64,000 bases of DNA, from positions 588,101 through 652,100 of the forward strand of contig NZ_CAJURG010000001.1 of NCBI RefSeq assembly GCF_910588715.1, given 5' to 3'. The position numbers and the translations under genes are program-made. This stretch comes from an uncultured Clostridium sp. (GTDB taxonomy: Bacteria; Bacillota; Clostridia; Clostridiales; Clostridiaceae). Every line of letters begins with the position of its first letter. Position 1 is the stretch's first letter. This document shows positions 51,824-60,838 of this stretch, in pieces. Under the pieces are notes generated by a model. That model saw only the letters and a program-made list of their open reading frames with translations, ran no database searches and had not been told where the DNA came from.

Positions 51824-52162
51824 TTACTCCAAAATATCTATAATCCACTTTCCACAATCTGCACATTTATATAATCTAATAACAAATAAATCCATTACTT
51901 GCCCATTTACCAAACTAGGATTTTCTTCAATTTCTTTTTTAGTTATAAATTCATCTTCTTGATTTAAAAATCCTTGAATCTCAACTATATAATTTTTATT
52001 ACTTTTATTACAACAATCATTTTCACCAACACATTCTATTTCATCATATGTTAATTCATCTTGTAATTCTTCTATTATTGGTAATAAATCTTCAAACTCA
52101 TTTATATCATCTAAAAAATCCTCTTTATTAAAAGTTAAGTCTTTAATTTTAAATAATCTCAT
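51824..52162 (-). CDS. Small acidic protein with C-terminal CxxC motif
   Basis: A 112-residue soluble protein starting at ATG behind AAGGAG, directly upstream (6-bp gap) of the TcaA-like gene. Very acidic N-terminal half ('NEFEDLLPIIEELQDEL'), a CC pair ('GENDCCNKS'), a beta-like middle and a C-terminal 'YKCADCGKWIID' finger. Possibly a zinc-dependent partner of the membrane protein; I know of no family. The CADCGKW motif resembles a one-sided zinc ribbon, with other ligands perhaps from Cys44 or the CC pair. Confidence 0.65.
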   Translation of the reverse strand: MRLFKIKDLTFNKEDFLDDINEFEDLLPIIEELQDELTYDEIECVGENDCCNKSNKNYIVEIQGFLNQEDEFITKKEIEENPSLVNGQVMDLFVIRLYKCADCGKWIIDILE

Positions 52163-52387
52163 ATCTTTACTCCTTAAACAAATAATATACTATCTTCATA
52201 ATATATCATTTCTTTTATATTATTCAATATTTTTCATACTATATTTATTTAAAATATACTATTATAAATTATTTATTTACATAAATTTATATAAATAACT
52301 TATTTTCCATTGAAAAATTTGTATTTTTATATTAAATTAAAACTTGAACATTGTTTAAAATATTATAAAGCACAAGGAGAAATTCTA

Positions 52388-52978
52388 ATGAAAAAAAAAT
52401 CTAATTCTAGTTCTAAAACTAGAAGACTTGTTCTTATAGGGGCATTAGGGGGAATCTCTATATTTCTTGGTGTAAGTGGTTTAGGATTAATTCGTCTTCC
52501 TATTTTTAATCTTACTATAATGCATGTACCAGTAATTATAGGTGCCATATTAGAAGGGCCTGTCGTTGGTATGACTGTAGGATTAATTTTTGGACTATTC
52601 TCAATGTACCAAAACATTACAGCTCCTGGATTAACGTCATTTATATTCTGGAATCCCATAGTTGCATTAATTCCTAGAATACTTATTGGAATAGTTGCAT
52701 ATTATTCATTCACTCTACTTAAAAGCAAAATAAAAAATACTGGAATTTGTGCAGGTATTTCAGCTCTTTTAGCTACATTAACTAATACAATTGGTGTGTT
52801 AGGCCTAACTTATATTTTATATTTAGATAGGTATGCACAAGCAAGAGAAATATCAAGAGAAGCAGTAGCTGGAACTTTGCTTACTGTTGGTTTAACAAAT
52901 GGTATTCCTGAAGCTATAGTTTCAGCATTAATAACAATTCCAATAGTTGTTACCATGTTAAAAATAAAAAGAAATTAA
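52388..52978 (+). CDS. ECF transporter S component
   Basis: A 196-residue substrate-binding membrane protein of an energy-coupling factor transporter (six helices). The block 'NLTIMHVPVIIGAILEGPVVG' characterises the DUF3816/PanT-like clade; 'GLTNGIPEAIVSALI' ends the core. ATG at 52388 with AAGGAG at nine nt; the longer frame at 52310 lacks a site. The energising module (EcfA1A2T) is not in the window. Substrate: vitamin or similar, pantothenate suggested by clade, but unproven. The 225 nt upstream show no riboswitch-like fold that I can recognise. Confidence 0.85.
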   Translation: MKKKSNSSSKTRRLVLIGALGGISIFLGVSGLGLIRLPIFNLTIMHVPVIIGAILEGPVVGMTVGLIFGLFSMYQNITAPGLTSFIFWNPIVALIPRILIGIVAYYSFTLLKSKIKNTGICAGISALLATLTNTIGVLGLTYILYLDRYAQAREISREAVAGTLLTVGLTNGIPEAIVSALITIPIVVTMLKIKRN

Positions 52979-52989
52979 ATTGTATCTTT

Positions 52990-53030
52990 AATACATACTT
53001 AGGTTAATCCATCTAAGTATGTATTATTTT
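52990..53030 (+). terminator. Terminator of the S-component gene
   Basis: 13-bp stem (52990-53002 with 53013-53025), 10-nt loop, then U-rich. Confidence 0.85.
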
Positions 53031-53143
53031 TATATTTACTTTAAACTCACACAATTATCCATTTAATTCTATAAGTATTCTTTTTTTCCTATATTTCCGT
53101 GTTTTTAATAGATTATATAAATTAACTCTGCACATAATACTAG

Positions 53144-53168
53144 TGTAAGTAAAATAACTTTACTTACA
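53144..53168 (+). other. 5' UTR hairpin of the SASP gene
   Basis: TGTAAGTAAA-ATAAC-TTTACTTACA, 10-bp perfect stem. CATAATA at 53133-53139 resembles a forespore -10 (sigma-G pattern) with only a poor -35, so the hairpin would sit at the very 5' end of the mRNA, where it could slow decay. Confidence 0.5.
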
Positions 53169-53208
53169 AGGTAACATAAATATTAATTTATTTAAAGGAG
53201 GGTCTTTT

Positions 53209-53391
53209 ATGGCTCAAAAGTTAGTACCAGAAGCAAAAAACGGATTATCAAAATTTAAAAATGAAGTAGCAAGCGAAATGGGAGTTCCTTTCACAGACTA
53301 CAACGGAAACTTAACTTCTAAACAATGCGGAAGCGTTGGCGGAGAAATGGTTAAGAGAATGGTTGAACAATACGAACAAGGAATTAAATAA
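53209..53391 (+). CDS. ssp: Alpha/beta-type small acid-soluble spore protein
   Basis: A 60-residue DNA-binding SASP that coats and protects forespore DNA. It contains the germination-protease site ('KFKNEVASEMGV', cut after Glu19) and the second conserved block 'CGSVGGEMVKRMVE'. Cys40 is typical of clostridial members. ATG behind AAAGGAGGG. Isolated gene with its own terminator; a sigma-G promoter would be expected but is only weakly visible. Confidence 0.95.
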   Translation: MAQKLVPEAKNGLSKFKNEVASEMGVPFTDYNGNLTSKQCGSVGGEMVKRMVEQYEQGIK

Positions 53392-53421
53392 TCTAACTCA
53401 AAAAATAAGTTAATAAAAAAT

Positions 53422-53460
53422 CAGAGAGTGTAAATATAAAATTTATATTTACACTCTCTG
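53422..53460. terminator. Bidirectional terminator after ssp
   Basis: 17-bp perfect stem (53422-53438 with 53444-53460), 5-nt loop; shared with the converging nuclease-family gene. Confidence 0.85.
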
Positions 53461-53468
53461 CCTTTATT

Positions 53469-54263
53469 TTATCTTTCTTCAATAACTACTTCTACGCCGT
53501 AATGGTCAGAAATTATATTTTTGTTTATATCATTAAATATTACATTAGACTTTGTAACAGTTATATCTTTATTGCTTAATATCAAATCTAACCTTTTGTC
53601 TTCAGATTGATTTTTCCATCCAGCAATTGCTCCTTTAACAGTTACTCCTGTATCTTTTTCCTTTGCAATACAGTAAGTATCTATAAGTCCGTTACTTATT
53701 AAATAATCATACCCTTCATTTCTAACTAGAGCATTATTATTGAAATCTCCCATAATAAATGATAAATTTTCATTTGATATATTTTCAAGCAACCTTTCAG
53801 CTTGGTATTTAAATGGCTCTACCTCATCATTCCACCAACCAGCATGACAACTATAAAAATCAATTAATTCTCCATTAATTTTTACTTTTATATTAATTAT
53901 ATTTCTGCTCCTATAATTAGTTTTATCATCACTTTTTGAAATATAAAAAGATTTAAAATCTTCAATTTCATGCTTTGTAAGTATTGCTAATCCTTCTTCA
54001 TATATATCATAACCTATATGAGAGTAATCCCATATAAAATTATATTTATACTCATCAAGCTTATTTAATTCATCAATTAATAATTTAGCAAAATTATCTT
54101 CTTTAATAATTGAATTAACTAATTTAGCATCAATGCTTTGACTTACTTCTTGAAGCGCAATCACATCATATTGCTTTTCTTTAATTACTTCTGCTAAATA
54201 TTTAATTTTTTCAACTTGATTTTCTTCTTGCCACGAATGACAATTTAAAGTTAAAAGTTTCAT
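53469..54263 (-). CDS. Endonuclease/exonuclease/phosphatase family protein
   Basis: A 264-residue EEP-fold hydrolase. Motifs: 'LTLNCHSWQ' (Asn), 'IALQEVSQS' (metal-binding Glu), 'SCHAGWWND', 'FIMGDFNNNA' (Asp/Asn), and C-terminal 'ISDHYGVEV' (His). Substrate unknown: the family covers phosphodiesters and sphingomyelin-like lipids. It begins one base after the end-overlap of the PTS gene (ATG at 54263, PTS stop at 54265), and so is in the same operon; such a gene beside a MalX-like PTS is common in clostridia, role unclear. No signal peptide. Confidence 0.88.
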   Translation of the reverse strand: MKLLTLNCHSWQEENQVEKIKYLAEVIKEKQYDVIALQEVSQSIDAKLVNSIIKEDNFAKLLIDELNKLDEYKYNFIWDYSHIGYDIYEEGLAILTKHEIEDFKSFYISKSDDKTNYRSRNIINIKVKINGELIDFYSCHAGWWNDEVEPFKYQAERLLENISNENLSFIMGDFNNNALVRNEGYDYLISNGLIDTYCIAKEKDTGVTVKGAIAGWKNQSEDKRLDLILSNKDITVTKSNVIFNDINKNIISDHYGVEVVIEER

Positions 54264-54264
54264 A

Positions 54265-55932
54265 TTAAACTCCTAATATATCTTGAATGTTTGATTTTAA
54301 TACATCAGCCTTTGGTCCATAAATTGCTTGAACTCCACTGTTTTTAACTATTAATCCTAAAGCTCCATTTTTCTTCCACTCTTTTTCATCTGCAACTTTT
54401 TCAATATCTTTAACAGTTACTCTTAAACGTGTCATACATGCATCAACATCTTCAATATTTTCTTTTTCACCTAATAAAGATATTATTCTTAAAGATAATT
54501 CATCTCCAGATATAGTCTTGCTTACTGCTGCTTCACTTTCTGAGCTATTCGTTTCTTCTTCATCATAATTTCCTAAACGTCCTGGTGTTGGAATCTTAAA
54601 CTTCTTAATACAGAAGCTAAATACACCAAAGTTAATTCCAAAGAATGCTAAACATGCTATAACAAAGTTAGTAACATCACCAATTAATCCTGCATTAATT
54701 AACATAGGAATACGTGTTATAACTTCTATTGCACCAAAAGCATGAACTCTTAAATTAATTATATCAGCTAAAGCAAATGCTAATCCTGTTAATATTGCAT
54801 AAACTACATAAAGTACTGGTGAAATAAACATAAATAAGAATTCTATCGGCTCACTTACACCTGTTAAAAATACAGCTAAACCAATTGATATAAACATTGA
54901 TTTATACTTCTTCTTTTTATCTGCATCTACATTTTTGTACATAGCTAATGCAATACCTAATAATGATGCAGTTGATAATATTACTTGACCTGCTTTAAAT
55001 CTTGCTGGAGTTACTGTTGTTAATAAATTATTGTATTCTGCCATATTTCCTGCTGATTTAAAGTTAATTAAATCTGTTATCCAAGCAAACCATAATGGAT
55101 CTTGACCTGCAACAACTGTACCAGCAGCTGCTCCTGTTAATGTTGTATAAACTCCACCTAATTCAGTATAGTTTACTGGAACAGTTAACATATGATGTAA
55201 TCCAAATGGTAATAATAAACGTTCTAAAGTCCCATATATAAATGGTGCTAATATTGGTGCTGTATCCTTTGAATTTGCAAGCCAAATACCAAAGCTATTT
55301 AAAGCACCTTGTGCAAAAGGCCAAACTATAGATAATACAATAGCTGTAATTGTTGACCATAAAATAACAACAAATGGAACAAATCTTTTTCCATTAAAGA
55401 AATTTAATGCTTGTGGTAATTTATTATAGTTATAATATTTATTAAATAATGTTGCTCCTAAAAACCCTGAAATAATTCCTATGAATACTCCCATGTTTAA
55501 TGCTGGAGATCCTAAAATACTTGTAAAGTAATCTGGAACTGTTAATGTAGCACCTAATAATGATTTAACTGTTGCAGTACTATCTGCTAACATTTCAGCG
55601 CTTACCCCAAATATAGCTCCAGTAATACGATTAATAAGAATAAATGATAATAATGCTGCGAAAGCTCCACCAGCTCTTTCTTTAGCCCATGAACCACCTA
55701 TTGCAACTGCAAATAATATGTGTAAATTTCCAATTATTGCCCAACCTATATTATCCATAATTCTTGATGCTGTTTGTATTATCTCAGCATCAAAATACAT
55801 TCCTAGCAGCTTTCCTATACTTATCATTAATCCTGCTGCTGGCATAACAGCGATAACTACCATTAATGCTTTACCAAATTTTTGCCAAAAGTCAAAAGAT
55901 AATAATTTACTACCTTTTTTTGTTTTACCCAT
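54265..55932 (-). CDS. PTS EIIBC permease, MalX/glucose-like
   Basis: A 555-residue sugar permease: EIIC (about 1-440, ten helices; 'PFGLHHMLTVPVNYTELGG' is the family sugar-site loop and 'VSEPIEFLFMFISP' the GxxEP motif) and EIIB with phosphorylated Cys499 ('VDACMTRLRV'). No EIIA domain, so a free EIIA is needed. MalX-type glucose/maltose/GlcNAc substrates fit; exact sugar unproven. ATG behind AGAAGGG. It is paired with a LacI-type regulator, whose operator lies about 105 bp upstream. Confidence 0.9.
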   Translation of the reverse strand: MGKTKKGSKLLSFDFWQKFGKALMVVIAVMPAAGLMISIGKLLGMYFDAEIIQTASRIMDNIGWAIIGNLHILFAVAIGGSWAKERAGGAFAALLSFILINRITGAIFGVSAEMLADSTATVKSLLGATLTVPDYFTSILGSPALNMGVFIGIISGFLGATLFNKYYNYNKLPQALNFFNGKRFVPFVVILWSTITAIVLSIVWPFAQGALNSFGIWLANSKDTAPILAPFIYGTLERLLLPFGLHHMLTVPVNYTELGGVYTTLTGAAAGTVVAGQDPLWFAWITDLINFKSAGNMAEYNNLLTTVTPARFKAGQVILSTASLLGIALAMYKNVDADKKKKYKSMFISIGLAVFLTGVSEPIEFLFMFISPVLYVVYAILTGLAFALADIINLRVHAFGAIEVITRIPMLINAGLIGDVTNFVIACLAFFGINFGVFSFCIKKFKIPTPGRLGNYDEEETNSSESEAAVSKTISGDELSLRIISLLGEKENIEDVDACMTRLRVTVKDIEKVADEKEWKKNGALGLIVKNSGVQAIYGPKADVLKSNIQDILGV

Positions 55933-56036
55933 TTAAATCCCTTCTTCCATCTTCATAATAATCTCTAATAATACCTATTTTTGTTATTTTAAAATCTTCT
56001 CTTTAAAGTTTTTTATATAAATTATCACCCCTCAGT

Positions 56037-56048
56037 GCAACCGATTGC
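56037..56048. promoter_or_regulatory. LacI-type operator GCAACCGATTGC
   Basis: GCAA-CCGA-TTGC follows the GCAANCGNTTGC pattern bound by LacI/GalR-family repressors, here of the MalR type. It lies about 105 bp upstream of the PTS start and about 1.2 kb from the regulator's own start. Confidence 0.65.
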
Positions 56049-56066
56049 ATAAACAATTAAATAATT

Positions 56067-56089
56067 ATGTACAGTTTAATTCTGTACAT
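56067..56089. repeat. Inverted repeat ATGTACAG-N7-CTGTACAT
   Basis: Perfect 8-bp arms separated by 7 nt, 20 bp from the LacI-type operator. Could be a second regulator site or a leader hairpin. Confidence 0.4.
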
Positions 56090-56275
56090 AAATCTATAAA
56101 CATACTGTTTATTTATTTTATTTTTACAAACCGTTACCAGTTCCATAAATTTACTATAGCATCTTATAAAAATGTTTACAAGCATAAAAGCATATCATTT
56201 TTAGCCATTTTTCAAGATTATACCTAAATATCTTTATATATCTTTAATTTTCTTCATTTTATACAAGTAATTCTA

Positions 56276-57292
56276 TTAAATTTTTATATTATTTTTTATT
56301 AACGACTCTCTTTCAATCAATCTAGTTTCAATAACATAATATCCATTATTTTTTCTATTCTCTAATTTATCAATTAATAATTTAATAGCATAAATCCCTA
56401 ATTTTTCTGAATTAATATCAACAGATGCTATTGGTGGATTTTTATATTGTGTTAGAGGTATATTATTAAATCCCACAATAGATATATCATCATATTTAAG
56501 TTCTTCTACAGCCCTTTGAACTCCAAAAGCAATTAAGTCATCTGTTGTTACAAATGCTGATACATTATTATTTTCTAATATATGCTTAGCTGCTGTATAG
56601 CCATTTTCTTCAGAGAAATTATCCATTTCTACAATTAACTTATCATCAATTTTTATATCCTTATTGAATAATGCTTGTTTATATCCATTTAATCTATCTT
56701 TAGACACATTCATTTCAGATTTAGCTCCTATAAAGGCTATTTTTTCATTACCTAATTCTACGATCCTCCTAGTCAAATTATACATAGCTGTAAAGTTATC
56801 ATTGTCTACCCATAAAATATCCTTAATTTCATCAGGCCTTCCTATAACAACAAATGGAAATTCCTTATTTTTTAAATAATTAATAGTTTTATCATTATCC
56901 TTTACATTAAATAAACATATTCCATCTACAAGATTTCCCTCTGTAAATTTTTTTATCCACTCTTCCTCATTTTCTTTATTTTCATTGAAAGCATACATTA
57001 TATAATAATCTTCCCTTTGTGAACACATACTTATTCCCTTCATTGCCTGAACAAAGAAAGGATTTTCAAACGAAACCTCTGCTTCTCCTGGTAATAAAAC
57101 TGCTAGTATCCTTGTCTTATTTTTAGCAAGCCCTCTTGCAACAACACTTGGTATATAATTTAATTTCTTTATTGCTTCATTAACCCTTTCTTTCGTTTCT
57201 TCACTTATTCTATTACTATTTGCTAAAACTCTTGATACTGTAGACGTTGCCACTTTTGCTTCTCTTGCTACATCCTTTATTGTTATTTTCAA
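56276..57292 (-). CDS. LacI/GalR-family transcriptional regulator (MalR-like)
   Basis: A 338-residue repressor: HTH at residues 3-24 ('IKDVAREAKVATSTVSRVLA'), hinge helix 'VARGLAKNK', periplasmic-binding-like effector domain. The stretch 'LPGEAEVSFENPFFVQAMKG' is MalR-like. Start codon TTG at 57292 behind GAGGGA. It is followed by the PTS operon on the same strand and is very likely its local regulator, binding GCAACCGATTGC. Effector presumably the transported sugar or its phosphate. Confidence 0.92.
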   Translation of the reverse strand: MKITIKDVAREAKVATSTVSRVLANSNRISEETKERVNEAIKKLNYIPSVVARGLAKNKTRILAVLLPGEAEVSFENPFFVQAMKGISMCSQREDYYIMYAFNENKENEEEWIKKFTEGNLVDGICLFNVKDNDKTINYLKNKEFPFVVIGRPDEIKDILWVDNDNFTAMYNLTRRIVELGNEKIAFIGAKSEMNVSKDRLNGYKQALFNKDIKIDDKLIVEMDNFSEENGYTAAKHILENNNVSAFVTTDDLIAFGVQRAVEELKYDDISIVGFNNIPLTQYKNPPIASVDINSEKLGIYAIKLLIDKLENRKNNGYYVIETRLIERESLIKNNIKI

Positions 57293-57358
57293 AACTAATC
57301 CCTCTCATTTCATTATATTAAAAATTATTATAATATAAATTTCTAATAAAATAAACAA

Positions 57359-57405
57359 AGCATAGTATAATATTAAACATTAAAGTTTAAATATTATACT
57401 ATGCT
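57359..57405 (-). terminator. Terminator of asrABC
   Basis: About 20-bp stem with one bulged A (57359-57378 with 57385-57405), then U-rich on the minus strand. Confidence 0.8.
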
Positions 57406-57419
57406 ACTTATTGTATTAT

Positions 57420-58478
57420 TTAATTTTCATTACTTCTAATTGGTCTTGTAGTGCTAATTGATTTATGTTGTCCTATTGGCTTAACATTTATATTTGATCT
57501 ATATTCTGTTTCCGCCCAATATACATTTTCTGCAACTAGAGCTTCTTTATTAAGTTCAACCCCATCTAAAATAATTTCTTTAAACTTATTGTATCCGGCC
57601 CTATCTATTAAATGTCCACCATGTAAATATTCAGGTTTATAATCTAATGCCCAAGCAGAGAATTTTTGCCAGTTAGCAAACACTCCAAGAACTGTTTCTT
57701 CACTTGCAAAATTTATAAATGTTTTACCCATTCTAGGATTTTGCTTACCAGTTCTACCACCTATAAGTATTCTATAGAATTTTTTAGGACTACGAGTCCA
57801 TGCACTTGTTGGACATGCTAATACACACTCACCACAACCTACACAACAGCATGGATCTTTATCTACTAATCCATTTTCGTTTAAGCTTAAAACTCTTGTT
57901 GCATGATGTTCACAAGCTTTTACACAAGCTCCACATCCAATACATCTTTCCTTATGGTATTCCATTCTAGCTTGACCAATTATACCAAAATCTTGGAAAT
58001 GAGCCTTACCACAGTCATTTGGGCAACCTGCTATTGAAACCTTAATATGATAGTGTGATGGGAATATTAAGTTTTCCACTTTTGTTGCTAATTCCTTAGT
58101 ATTTATATTTCCCTTTATACAATGTGAATTACCTATACATGCCATTATATTTCTAGCACCTATTGTAGGATATCCTTTTTCATCTATAGGCATATCACAG
58201 TTACATTCATCTACTTCTACTTCTTTAATATAGTCTTTAATGTATGCATTGACAGCTTCTATATTTTCATATTTTATTCCTGGAACATTAAAAGTTTGTC
58301 TCATTCCCATGTGGAAAGTTCCATTTCCCCAAGTTAATGCTATATGTTCTACATCGCTTAAATATTTTGCATTTATTGTTCCTCCTGGAATACGCATTTG
58401 TAACATGAATTCTCCTGGAACCTTTGATTGACGGAAACAATTTATTCTAGTCTTCTTTATATCTATATCGTGATTCAT
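57420..58478 (-). CDS. asrC: Anaerobic sulfite reductase subunit C
   Basis: A 352-residue siroheme-containing catalytic subunit reducing sulfite to sulfide. Siroheme/4Fe-4S ligands Cys114, Cys120 ('CIGNSHC') and Cys152, Cys156 ('GCPNDC'); two ferredoxin clusters Cys179/182/185/189 and Cys212/215/218/222. Sirohaem-protein N-terminal beta/alpha fold ('RIPGGTINAKYLSDVEHIA'). Last gene of asrABC; ATG behind AGGAGG. Fits sulfite use as electron sink in an anaerobe. Confidence 0.96.
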   Translation of the reverse strand: MNHDIDIKKTRINCFRQSKVPGEFMLQMRIPGGTINAKYLSDVEHIALTWGNGTFHMGMRQTFNVPGIKYENIEAVNAYIKDYIKEVEVDECNCDMPIDEKGYPTIGARNIMACIGNSHCIKGNINTKELATKVENLIFPSHYHIKVSIAGCPNDCGKAHFQDFGIIGQARMEYHKERCIGCGACVKACEHHATRVLSLNENGLVDKDPCCCVGCGECVLACPTSAWTRSPKKFYRILIGGRTGKQNPRMGKTFINFASEETVLGVFANWQKFSAWALDYKPEYLHGGHLIDRAGYNKFKEIILDGVELNKEALVAENVYWAETEYRSNINVKPIGQHKSISTTRPIRSNEN

Positions 58479-58491
58479 AATGTAATTCCTC

Positions 58492-59283
58492 CTAATCTAA
58501 TAAATTTTTTGCTTTAGTATAATTAAATACAGGACCTTCTAAACAAACGTAAGTTTCATCTACTCTACAATGTCCACACTTACCTACTGCACAAGACATT
58601 TTTCTTTCAAAAGAAACATATATTTTATCTTCTGGAACTCCTAATTTTACAAACTCTAAAGCTGTAAATTTCATCATCATTGGTGGTCCTACTATTATTA
58701 CTTCATAGTTATCTCCAAATTTATCAAATGGTAATTTACTTAAATGAGTTGTAACTAATCCATTTTCAAATCCTTCTTTTTCACCTTTATCTAATGTGTA
58801 TATAGTGTCAAATTTTTCTTTCCATAATTGTAATTCATCTTTGAAAAGAACTGAATTTTCATCTTTAAATCCACATATTAAATTAACGCTTTCTGCATAT
58901 GTTTCATCATTATAAAACATATTTATCATACTTCTTACTGGAGCAACACCTGTTCCCCCTGCAACTATGATTACATTTTTACCCTTTAACTTTTCAACTG
59001 GCCACCCTTTACCATAAGAACCTCTTAAGAATAATGTATCCCCTGGTTGTAAAGTGAAGATTTTATCTGTTACTTTTCCTACAGAACGAATAGTAAATTC
59101 TAAATATCCATCACCAAATCCACTAACTGATATTGGAGCTTCTCCAACTTTAGGAATTGATAATTGTAAAAATTGTCCATGCTCAACTTTAATATCAGTT
59201 GCAACTTTAAATGTATATTCTAAATTACTTTCTTTTCTTATTTCAATAATTTCATATGCTTTTGGTGTTAATATATTACTCAT
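58492..59283 (-). CDS. asrB: Anaerobic sulfite reductase subunit B (flavoprotein)
   Basis: A 263-residue FAD/NAD(P)H oxidoreductase-like subunit: 'FLRGSYGKGWPV' and 'VIIVAGGTGVAPVRSM' for nucleotide binding, C-terminal 'MSCAVGKCGHCRVDETYVC' Fe-S Cys cluster. It passes electrons from NADH to AsrC. ATG overlaps the asrA stop (TAATG), translationally coupled. Confidence 0.96.
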   Translation of the reverse strand: MSNILTPKAYEIIEIRKESNLEYTFKVATDIKVEHGQFLQLSIPKVGEAPISVSGFGDGYLEFTIRSVGKVTDKIFTLQPGDTLFLRGSYGKGWPVEKLKGKNVIIVAGGTGVAPVRSMINMFYNDETYAESVNLICGFKDENSVLFKDELQLWKEKFDTIYTLDKGEKEGFENGLVTTHLSKLPFDKFGDNYEVIIVGPPMMMKFTALEFVKLGVPEDKIYVSFERKMSCAVGKCGHCRVDETYVCLEGPVFNYTKAKNLLD

Positions 59284-60320
59284 TACTTTTCTCCTCCAAC
59301 AATTTCCTTAACTGCTTTATCTACTTTGTTTATAGTTGCTGTAATAGAAATATTTTCTGGACATCTATCTGTACATCTTCCACAACCTACACACATATGG
59401 CTATCTCCAAATTGTTCTTTGTAATCATGTATTTTGTGTAATACTTTATATCTCATCTTGTCTCCAGCAGTAGTTCTAAACTTATGTCCCCCTGCCATTT
59501 CATCAAATCCATCAATATGACAAGATGCTTGTACTCTTTTTCTTTCTCCAACATTAGCATTTTCATTATAAATTATATCTCTAGTTGTATAACAAGAACA
59601 TGTAGGACATGCTACAGTACAACTTCCACATTGAATACATCTTTTATCATATTCTCTCCATACAGAGTGCTCTTTTAATTTATTTAATACTTCCTTACTT
59701 TCTATTTCTGGAAGATTAACTTCTGCCATATTCTTTTCTATAAATTTAAGTTCAAATTCTTCTTTAGTAGAATCTGTGAAATACTTGTCAAACTCATCAT
59801 CATTAACATTAAATAATGCTGAATTTTCATCAAATCTAACTGCTAAACTATAATCATCTGTCTTATTGCTATCCATTATTGTACAGAAACAAGTATCAAA
59901 TCCTTCAACACATTCCATACATACAAATTTAACTTTTTCTCTAATTCTCTTATAGAATATATCTTCAAATCCACCATTTTCTAGGTAAATCTTATCTTGT
60001 CTTTTTTGTGCATTTATATCACAAGGTCTTGCAAATATTAATATCTTTTTATCACCATGTGGGTTTTTGCTTTCTCTAAATTCATCTTCAGTAAAGAAGT
60101 ATAATGTTTGGTTTATTGGTGTAATTATCTCCTTTGCTGGATATGTTGACTTTTTATCATAAACAATTTCTTCAAATGAGCTTATCTCATCATACTTAAT
60201 TATATCTGTATCTGAATATCTTCCTTGCTTTGAAAATCTCTTTGGCGCATATATCTTGTATTCTTTTTTTAATTCTTCAAATAAGTTGTTTATCTCATTT
60301 GATAATAATTTATATCCCAT
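59283..60320 (-). CDS. asrA: Anaerobic sulfite reductase subunit A (ferredoxin-like)
   Basis: A 345-residue 4Fe-4S protein: C-terminal motifs 'CIQCGSCTVACPTCSCY' and 'CVGCGRCTDRCPENIS'. It links low-potential donors to AsrB. ATG behind GGAGGAAT. First gene of the operon; expressed from a promoter with an overlapping Rex-like site. Confidence 0.96.
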   Translation of the reverse strand: MGYKLLSNEINNLFEELKKEYKIYAPKRFSKQGRYSDTDIIKYDEISSFEEIVYDKKSTYPAKEIITPINQTLYFFTEDEFRESKNPHGDKKILIFARPCDINAQKRQDKIYLENGGFEDIFYKRIREKVKFVCMECVEGFDTCFCTIMDSNKTDDYSLAVRFDENSALFNVNDDEFDKYFTDSTKEEFELKFIEKNMAEVNLPEIESKEVLNKLKEHSVWREYDKRCIQCGSCTVACPTCSCYTTRDIIYNENANVGERKRVQASCHIDGFDEMAGGHKFRTTAGDKMRYKVLHKIHDYKEQFGDSHMCVGCGRCTDRCPENISITATINKVDKAVKEIVGGEK

Positions 60321-60392
60321 ATGTATTCCTCCAAAACTTAGTTTAACGATATATAAAATTTTATTTTTTATTTTTGTACTTCCTACAATCTC

Positions 60393-60422
60393 ACTATACT
60401 ACTTTTGTTATTAAATTAACAA
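60393..60422 (-). promoter_or_regulatory. asrA promoter with Rex-like operator
   Basis: On the minus strand TTGTTA (60417-60422), 18-nt spacer, TATAGT (60393-60398). TTGTTATTAAATTAACAA (60405-60422, + strand) differs from the Rex consensus TTGTTAA-N4-TTAACAA at one of 14 fixed positions and covers the -35 and most of the spacer, as expected for repression by redox-sensing Rex when NADH is low. Confidence 0.6.
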
Positions 60423-60692
60423 TTGAATTTTGTCATAGTTATCATTTAAAAAAATTATGATTGATTAATTTTTTACTAATAATTTTCTAAAATTACATTT
60501 AAAGTATATTTAAACCGTATTAAAAACATATTTATTTGATTTGTTAGTTATCCAAACACCTTTTATAATGCCTCTTTAGTTCATTTAAGCTTTATTCTTA
60601 TTAATTTTAAAAACAAAACTCCACTAATTCCATCAAATTCAAAATTTACTTAAAAAAACATTTTAAAATTTTATTATTTTTATAAAATTAAA
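60423..60692. other. Intergenic region, no gene seen
   Basis: 270 bp of AT-rich sequence without an ORF, terminator or structured repeat that I can support. The ECF-like promoter begins at 60693. Confidence 0.5.
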
Positions 60693-60719
60693 TGAAACCA
60701 ATCTTTAATTTGAGTCGTC
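60693..60719 (+). promoter_or_regulatory. ECF sigma-type promoter
   Basis: TGAAACC (60693-60699), 16-nt spacer, CGTC (60716-60719): the classic ECF pattern (TGAAAC-N16-CGTC) of autoregulated sigma genes. It precedes the sigma relic by 36 bp. Confidence 0.65.
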
Positions 60720-60755
60720 TAATCTATGAATCGATTCAAAAGAAAGGAAATAAAT

Positions 60756-60838
60756 ATGATTAACGAAATACTATTAAAAAAGCAATTGATGGTGATAAGG
60801 AAAGTTTTTATAAGTTAATAGCTATAAAATATATTTAA
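60756..60838 (+). pseudogene. Truncated, frameshifted ECF sigma factor relic
   Basis: ATG behind AAAGGA gives 'MINEILLKK' and, after a one-base slip in the A run at 60776-60781, 'AIDGDKESFYKLIAIKYI' and a stop: the N-terminus of a sigma-70 ECF factor (region 2.1, typical KKAIxGDKExFxxLI). About 150 residues and any anti-sigma gene are gone. The intact autoregulatory promoter upstream and terminator downstream show that an internal deletion removed the rest. A tiny peptide product is possible but unlikely. Confidence 0.65.

Larger units (their letters stand above)
55933..56275. other. Regulatory intergenic region upstream of the PTS gene
   Basis: 343 bp with no gene. Contains the LacI-type operator 56037-56048, an 8-bp inverted repeat 56067-56089 and AT-rich promoter-like sequence. 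The LacI gene ends at its right side without a clear terminator. Confidence 0.6.

Noticed and set aside
52163..52387. Riboswitch upstream of the ECF S component
   Set aside because: No GC-containing paired structure found; sequence is plain AT-rich.
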